From assembly GCA_050740975.1 (NCBI GenBank), contig JBOIEE010000216.1:1-8374 (forward strand): 8,374 nucleotides of DNA, read 5' to 3'. The first letter of the stretch is position 1. Each line of letters starts with the position of its first letter. The notes beneath the pieces are model-generated. The model worked only from the letters and a program-made list of their open reading frames with translations, was not told the origin of the DNA and did no database searches. The position numbers were made by a program, and so were the translations under genes. Shown piece by piece: positions 5,184 through 8,374 of this stretch. This DNA is from JBOHHR01 sp050740975. Lineage in GTDB: Bacteria > Pseudomonadota > Gammaproteobacteria > JBOHHR01.

Positions 5184-5840
5184 ATGTTCAGCCTCTCCTT
5201 CGGAGATAGCGAAGCAAAGATACGTGAGGTGCTGTGCCTCGGGGCACACGCCGATGATATCGAAATCGGCTGCGGAGGCACGATCTTGTACTTGGCCGAA
5301 AAATACCCAAGGACGAATGTGCGCTGGATCGTATTCAGCGCGACCAAGGATCGCCAAAAAGAAGCGCAACAGAGCGCGGCGAGGTTCCTGGAAAGCGTCC
5401 GGCTCAGGGACATCATCGTGCATGAATTCAAAGACGGCTTCTTTCCGTACACGGGGGACAAGATAAAGGAAGTGTTCGAGGAACTAAAAAACGGGCCATC
5501 CCCCGATGTGATTTTTACCCACACGTCGGGTGACCGCCATCAGGATCATCGGCTGGTTTCCGAGCTGACGTGGAATACCTTTCGCGACCACCTCATATTG
5601 GAATATGAGATCCCAAAATATGATGGTGACATCGGCAGCCCAAATGTATTTGTGCATTTGAGTAAGCGGCTTTGCACACTAAAAATCGACTGCCTTATGG
5701 CGTATTTCGCAACGCAGACCAATAAGCACTGGTTTACCAGAGAAACGTTTGAAGCCATCCTGCGCTTGCGTGGCATCGAGTCACGGGCACCTGAGAATTT
5801 CGCGGAAGCGTTTTATTGCCGCAAGCTTGTAGTGAGGTAA
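5184..5840 (+). CDS. PIG-L/LmbE family N-deacetylase
   Basis: A zinc-dependent deacetylase of the PIG-L (LmbE) family, whose members remove N-acyl groups, typically acetyl from N-acetylglucosamine-like sugars. GAHADDIEIGCGGT (20-33) carries the AHxDD motif (H22, D24, D25), and HTSGDRHQDH (113-122) carries the second motif ending at H122. H22, D25 and H122 are the expected zinc ligands and D24 the catalytic base, so the enzyme should be active. At 218 residues it is normal for the family, and it has no signal peptide, so it acts in the cytoplasm. The ATG at 5184 has a weak GGGA at 5174-5177, and the gap from the upstream stop is 35 bp, so it is the third gene of the operon. The context suggests a nucleotide- or lipid-linked amino-sugar intermediate, but the substrate is inference. 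Confidence 0.9.
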   Translation: MFSLSFGDSEAKIREVLCLGAHADDIEIGCGGTILYLAEKYPRTNVRWIVFSATKDRQKEAQQSAARFLESVRLRDIIVHEFKDGFFPYTGDKIKEVFEELKNGPSPDVIFTHTSGDRHQDHRLVSELTWNTFRDHLILEYEIPKYDGDIGSPNVFVHLSKRLCTLKIDCLMAYFATQTNKHWFTRETFEAILRLRGIESRAPENFAEAFYCRKLVVR

Positions 5841-5869
5841 GCATCCGATTGTTAAAATGCATGTACATT

Positions 5870-5886
5870 GGTCGGTTGACCTTTTT
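5870..5886 (+). terminator. Short putative intrinsic terminator after the PIG-L gene
   Basis: GGTC (5870-5873), a GGTT loop and GACC (5878-5881) are followed by five T (5882-5886), 29 bp after the PIG-L stop. The 4-bp stem is weak. It is placed correctly between convergent genes, and its T-run runs into the stop codon of the opposing glycosidase gene. Confidence 0.4.
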
Positions 5887-5897
5887 CATGGTGAAAA
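5883..5897. repeat. Hairpin spanning the glycosidase stop codon
   Basis: TTTTCA (5883-5888), a TGG loop and TGAAAA (5892-5897) form a 6-bp stem. The stop codon of the minus-strand glycosidase gene (complement of 5886-5888) lies in the left arm. With the adjacent terminator-like stem this forms a compact two-way transcript end, though the AT stem is weak. Confidence 0.25.
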
Positions 5898-7238
5898 CGA
5901 CTGACCCGGCGCCGGTAAATTGAGATCCGCGTCATCGATCACGAGCACCCAATCGCCTTCCGAGGGGGGAGTAAATTCGATCTCCCTCTTTTCGAATATG
6001 CCTATTTTTGAAGACCCACCGTTGAACGGGTTATACCACCAAGCGCGCACCGTATCTCCTTTTAGACGTAAAGTATTCACTCGAACCCTGCGCGAAGTAG
6101 GAAGATACGCGATGAATGTTGAATTATCCGAATTAGTGGCAGCCGCGGCATATTTCGCCGTACCTAGCGCTCCCCGTCCGTATGTCATGAACGATCTGGG
6201 CTCGTCCGGAACCAAGGGAGTCCAATTGCGGGAAAGAAAAAGGTTTTTCATATGAGTCATGCTCAAGGCACCCGTTGACCCAAGCGCACTCTCCCACCCG
6301 CTCCCAAACTTCCATATCGGATTGTTCCCAAAAAAGTGGCCCATGGAACCTGCGAGGACAGACCAATAAGCTTGGCTTCTCAGACACACATTGGTTGCCG
6401 ACTCATTCTCGTAGCGGCCCTCAAAGAAGAAGAACGGCCTTCCGCGCCTAAAGTCCATGAGTGACTGGGGAGCCGTTTTGGTGCAGTCTGAGTACGTATT
6501 GTTAATGTCTAGCCAAGGACGGTGGTAGCAGTCCGCGGCGGATTTATTGCGATTACAGTGGGCGGTGAACAGATGGCCCGGCGCGCTCTGGCTAATCCCC
6601 TCGATCATCGCCTCCATCGCCTTGGTTACATCGGGATAGTCGCTCGCGTTCGTATCCCCTCCCGCGATCCAAATGATGTTCGGGAAATTTCGAAAACGCT
6701 GCCCAACGTAACGCCCGTACTGATACATCTTTTCGGCACCGTTACCGTGGACCTCGGTACACCATCCCTCATCTCCACATTCGTACCCGAGGTACGCGGC
6801 TGTCATGAACACGCCAAATCCTTTCTCAAACGCTTTGTTCAGGATCCATTCTGCATGGGTGAAGTAGGCATCGTTAGGTGTCGAGAAATCACCTAGAACG
6901 CGAAAAGGTACGTGTCCTTCTTGGTTAACGGGACCGTTATAAAAATGTTCAATGAGGTTGACAATGATGGCATTGAACCCCCGCTGCTGGCGGTCGTTCA
7001 AGTAAGACTCGGCCTCGCTCTTGGTCAGTCCGGTGATCAGCGACCAAGGAGTGTCTCCATTGATAAAAAATGGTTTCCCCCCTTGGTCTACCAGGTGTCT
7101 TCCGTCGTCGCTAAAGTGTAATGGGAACTGCGGCGTACTCCATGCGGCACTGACAAAAAACCCTAGAATGATGGAAGCAAGAAGCCCATGCGCGGATTCC
7201 GCAACAGCGATCCTTCGCTCCAAACTGATCATACACAT
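5886..7238 (-). CDS. Secreted apiosidase-like glycoside hydrolase (DUF4038, GH140-like)
   Basis: A predicted exported TIM-barrel glycosidase of the apiosidase-like (DUF4038/GH140) family with a C-terminal beta domain of the putative collagen-binding type (about 360-440). It begins with a signal peptide: a basic n-region (ERR), hydrophobic core LLASIILGFFVSAA (19-32) and a likely cleavage after AWS (32-34). The catalytic domain has FFINGDTPW (57-65), IIWIAGGDTN (188-197) and FFFFEGRYENE (269-279). By comparison with GH140, D195 and E273 are the likely catalytic acid and nucleophile, both present. The tail carries VRAWWYNPFNGG (397-408), normal for the C-terminal domain. The start at 7238 has only a poor ribosome binding site, so it may be a few codons off. 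It lies 93 bp downstream of the flippase gene and is probably co-transcribed. A role in trimming or turnover of the exported polymer is inferred; the true substrate need not be apiose. Confidence 0.85.
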   Translation of the reverse strand: MCMISLERRIAVAESAHGLLASIILGFFVSAAWSTPQFPLHFSDDGRHLVDQGGKPFFINGDTPWSLITGLTKSEAESYLNDRQQRGFNAIIVNLIEHFYNGPVNQEGHVPFRVLGDFSTPNDAYFTHAEWILNKAFEKGFGVFMTAAYLGYECGDEGWCTEVHGNGAEKMYQYGRYVGQRFRNFPNIIWIAGGDTNASDYPDVTKAMEAMIEGISQSAPGHLFTAHCNRNKSAADCYHRPWLDINNTYSDCTKTAPQSLMDFRRGRPFFFFEGRYENESATNVCLRSQAYWSVLAGSMGHFFGNNPIWKFGSGWESALGSTGALSMTHMKNLFLSRNWTPLVPDEPRSFMTYGRGALGTAKYAAAATNSDNSTFIAYLPTSRRVRVNTLRLKGDTVRAWWYNPFNGGSSKIGIFEKREIEFTPPSEGDWVLVIDDADLNLPAPGQSFSP

Positions 7239-7331
7239 CGCTGAGCATCTCTACTTTGCTTTCGGTCCTCATCTTACTACGCGCTATGCTCCCCTTTTTC
7301 GTTCATGCTTGACAGCGGAAACACGGCTTCC
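7239..7331. other. Gap between flippase and glycosidase genes
   Basis: These 93 bp separate two co-directional minus-strand genes. No terminator and no convincing promoter was seen on the minus strand. A TTGACA at 7306-7311 is on the plus strand and has no matching -10 box at normal spacing. Co-transcription of the two genes is the simplest reading. Confidence 0.4.
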
Positions 7332-8374
7332 CTACGCCGACACCTCAGCCACTAGCTTTAAGCGATAATCTGCCAAACGATTGACGATATACCGCTCAGC
7401 TCCTGCTGGGCGACCCGACAAGTGCCACAAGAGACCGACAAGAACGGCATACGCTATTGCGCCTGCGATACACAGAAAAAGAAGTTGCGCCATCGTGCCG
7501 AGAAATGTCAGCTGCGCTAGGATGTAATGCTTTATGTAAAGCACTATGCCTACCATTCCTAAGGTGGACACAAAGGGTCTCCAAATCGCGTGCAAATACT
7601 GCGGGGGCTTTAACTCTAACTTTTTGCAAAGAACACTTAGATTGATCGGCAGCATTAATAGTACTGCTATAACATTTCCCAAGGCGGCTCCAACGGCCCC
7701 GTTGTCACGGGCGAACGAGATCACAAGCGTGACGAATATCGTCACCGAGAGCAGTGCAAGCACGGTTAGTGTTCTTGGTGAGCCAAGCGCGAGGTAGATA
7801 TTCCCGTTATTCGATTGCAAGGCAACTAGCGCGCTTGAGATGGCTAAGAGCTGCACCATCGGAATGGCGCCCGCCCAGTTAGGCCCCAAGATCACGGGAA
7901 CAAACAAGTCCGCTGTCAACGCTACGCCGACGCCGGCAGGGAGCACAAACATCGCGATCGTTGCCAGAACTTCCAGATATCCGGCTCGCAGTGCCGCAGG
8001 AGTGCTTGCCAGTTTGGCATAACCGGGGAACACCGCCCGATTAATCGGCATGACTAATTCGCCCGTAGGCAGGCTAGCGATCTCTAGCGATAGGTTATAT
8101 ATGCCAAGCGCATGAGCCCCAGCCAATTTTCCGATGATGAAATCGGAAGAACGATAACGCAAGAAAAGCAATGTGTTGTTTATGAGCAGCCATTTAGAGA
8201 AATGAAACAGCTCCGGGCCCGCGGCTAAGGAGAAACGGGGGCGATACGGGTGGGCGTTATAACTCAACGCGACCCCGGCGGCTCTTATGGCGACTATCCC
8301 AGCAACCAGCGCCCAATAGCTCTCTAGCGTGAACGCCAGAGGAATGGTTACAAAGAACCCGACCAGTCGTTTTT
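7332..8374 (-). CDS. Wzx/WzxC-type polysaccharide flippase (5' end outside the window)
   Basis: An inner-membrane transporter of the MOP superfamily (oligosaccharide flippase), which moves lipid-linked glycan units from the cytoplasmic to the periplasmic face. The frame is open to base 8374, giving 346 residues plus the stop. The stretch before the TTG at 8267 continues the family pattern (FFVTIPLAFTLESYWALVAG), so that TTG is an internal Leu and not the start. Family features include HPYRPRFSL, then ELFHFSKWLLINN, IGKLAGAHALGIYNLSLEIA and LPTGELVMPINRAVFPGYAKL, typical of WzxC-like proteins. At least seven hydrophobic segments are visible, several with small residues. Full-length members are about 420-490 residues, so roughly 75-145 are missing. 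The stop is the complement of 7332-7334. It is the upstream partner of the secreted glycosidase gene. Confidence 0.9.
   Translation of the reverse strand, partial: KRLVGFFVTIPLAFTLESYWALVAGIVAIRAAGVALSYNAHPYRPRFSLAAGPELFHFSKWLLINNTLLFLRYRSSDFIIGKLAGAHALGIYNLSLEIASLPTGELVMPINRAVFPGYAKLASTPAALRAGYLEVLATIAMFVLPAGVGVALTADLFVPVILGPNWAGAIPMVQLLAISSALVALQSNNGNIYLALGSPRTLTVLALLSVTIFVTLVISFARDNGAVGAALGNVIAVLLMLPINLSVLCKKLELKPPQYLHAIWRPFVSTLGMVGIVLYIKHYILAQLTFLGTMAQLLFLCIAGAIAYAVLVGLLWHLSGRPAGAERYIVNRLADYRLKLVAEVSA

Noticed and set aside
6522..6896. Plus-strand frame antisense to the glycosidase
   Set aside because: The opposite strand encodes a well-supported glycosidase with catalytic motifs in the same stretch.
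7239..7285. Small minus-strand frame starting at an ATG just before the glycosidase start
   Set aside because: It overlaps the glycosidase start in another frame, is Cys- and Arg-rich and lacks a convincing ribosome binding site.
7306..7311. Plus-strand TTGACA as a promoter
   Set aside because: No -10 box lies at a suitable distance, and it would only drive antisense transcription into the flippase gene.
7332..8267. A complete 311-residue flippase starting at 8267
   Set aside because: The codon at 8267 is TTG, and the frame continues to the window edge with good family character. The gene is truncated by the window, not short.

Overview
This window appears to be a piece of a bacterial chromosome, probably from a proteobacterium. 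That is an inference from a REC-GGDEF protein, an ISAs1-type transposase scar and a WzxC-like flippase. No rRNA, tRNA or CRISPR array was seen. The left third (ino1 and the REC-GGDEF gene) looks more GC-rich than the block from about 3.0 to 7.3 kb. That block is more mixed in base composition and starts next to the transposase scar, so it may have been acquired by transfer.

Layout. At 1-45 (-) is the first 15 codons of a gene that leaves the window, with a strong ribosome binding site. Divergent from it, 236-1360 (+) encodes an inositol-3-phosphate synthase. The gap up to the next gene is almost filled by a 253-257 bp MITE-like element (about 1386-1642) with perfect 18-bp terminal inverted repeats and a row of hairpins. 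Next, on the minus strand at 1656-2633, is a response regulator-diguanylate cyclase with an intact phosphoacceptor site, GGDEF motif and inhibitory site. Positions 2634-3258 hold no intact gene, only palindromes, candidate promoters and a decayed ISAs1-family transposase fragment (about 3045-3134, -). A plus-strand operon follows: an RmlC-like sugar-nucleotide epimerase (3259-3816), a DUF4910/DUF2172 aminopeptidase-like protein with a C-terminal winged helix (3826-5148), and a PIG-L deacetylase (5184-5840). Converging on it from the right are a secreted apiosidase-like (GH140/DUF4038) glycosidase (5886-7238, -) and, upstream of that, a Wzx-type polysaccharide flippase (7332 to the window edge, -). 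The flippase reading frame stays open to base 8374, so it is truncated by the window and does not start at 8267.

How the genes may work together. From 3.2 kb onward this looks like part of a surface or exopolysaccharide locus. The epimerase would act on a nucleotide sugar. The metallohydrolase pair (aminopeptidase-like plus PIG-L) would plausibly edit or deacylate an amino-sugar or an acylated sugar intermediate. The flippase would export lipid-linked units, and the secreted glycosidase would trim or turn over the polymer outside the cytoplasm. The diguanylate cyclase could supply c-di-GMP control, and Ino1 could supply inositol phosphate for a glycan, lipid or solute; these two links rest only on proximity. 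The most interesting items are the epimerase/aminopeptidase-like/PIG-L trio, whose substrate I cannot name, and the hairpin-rich inverted-repeat element.
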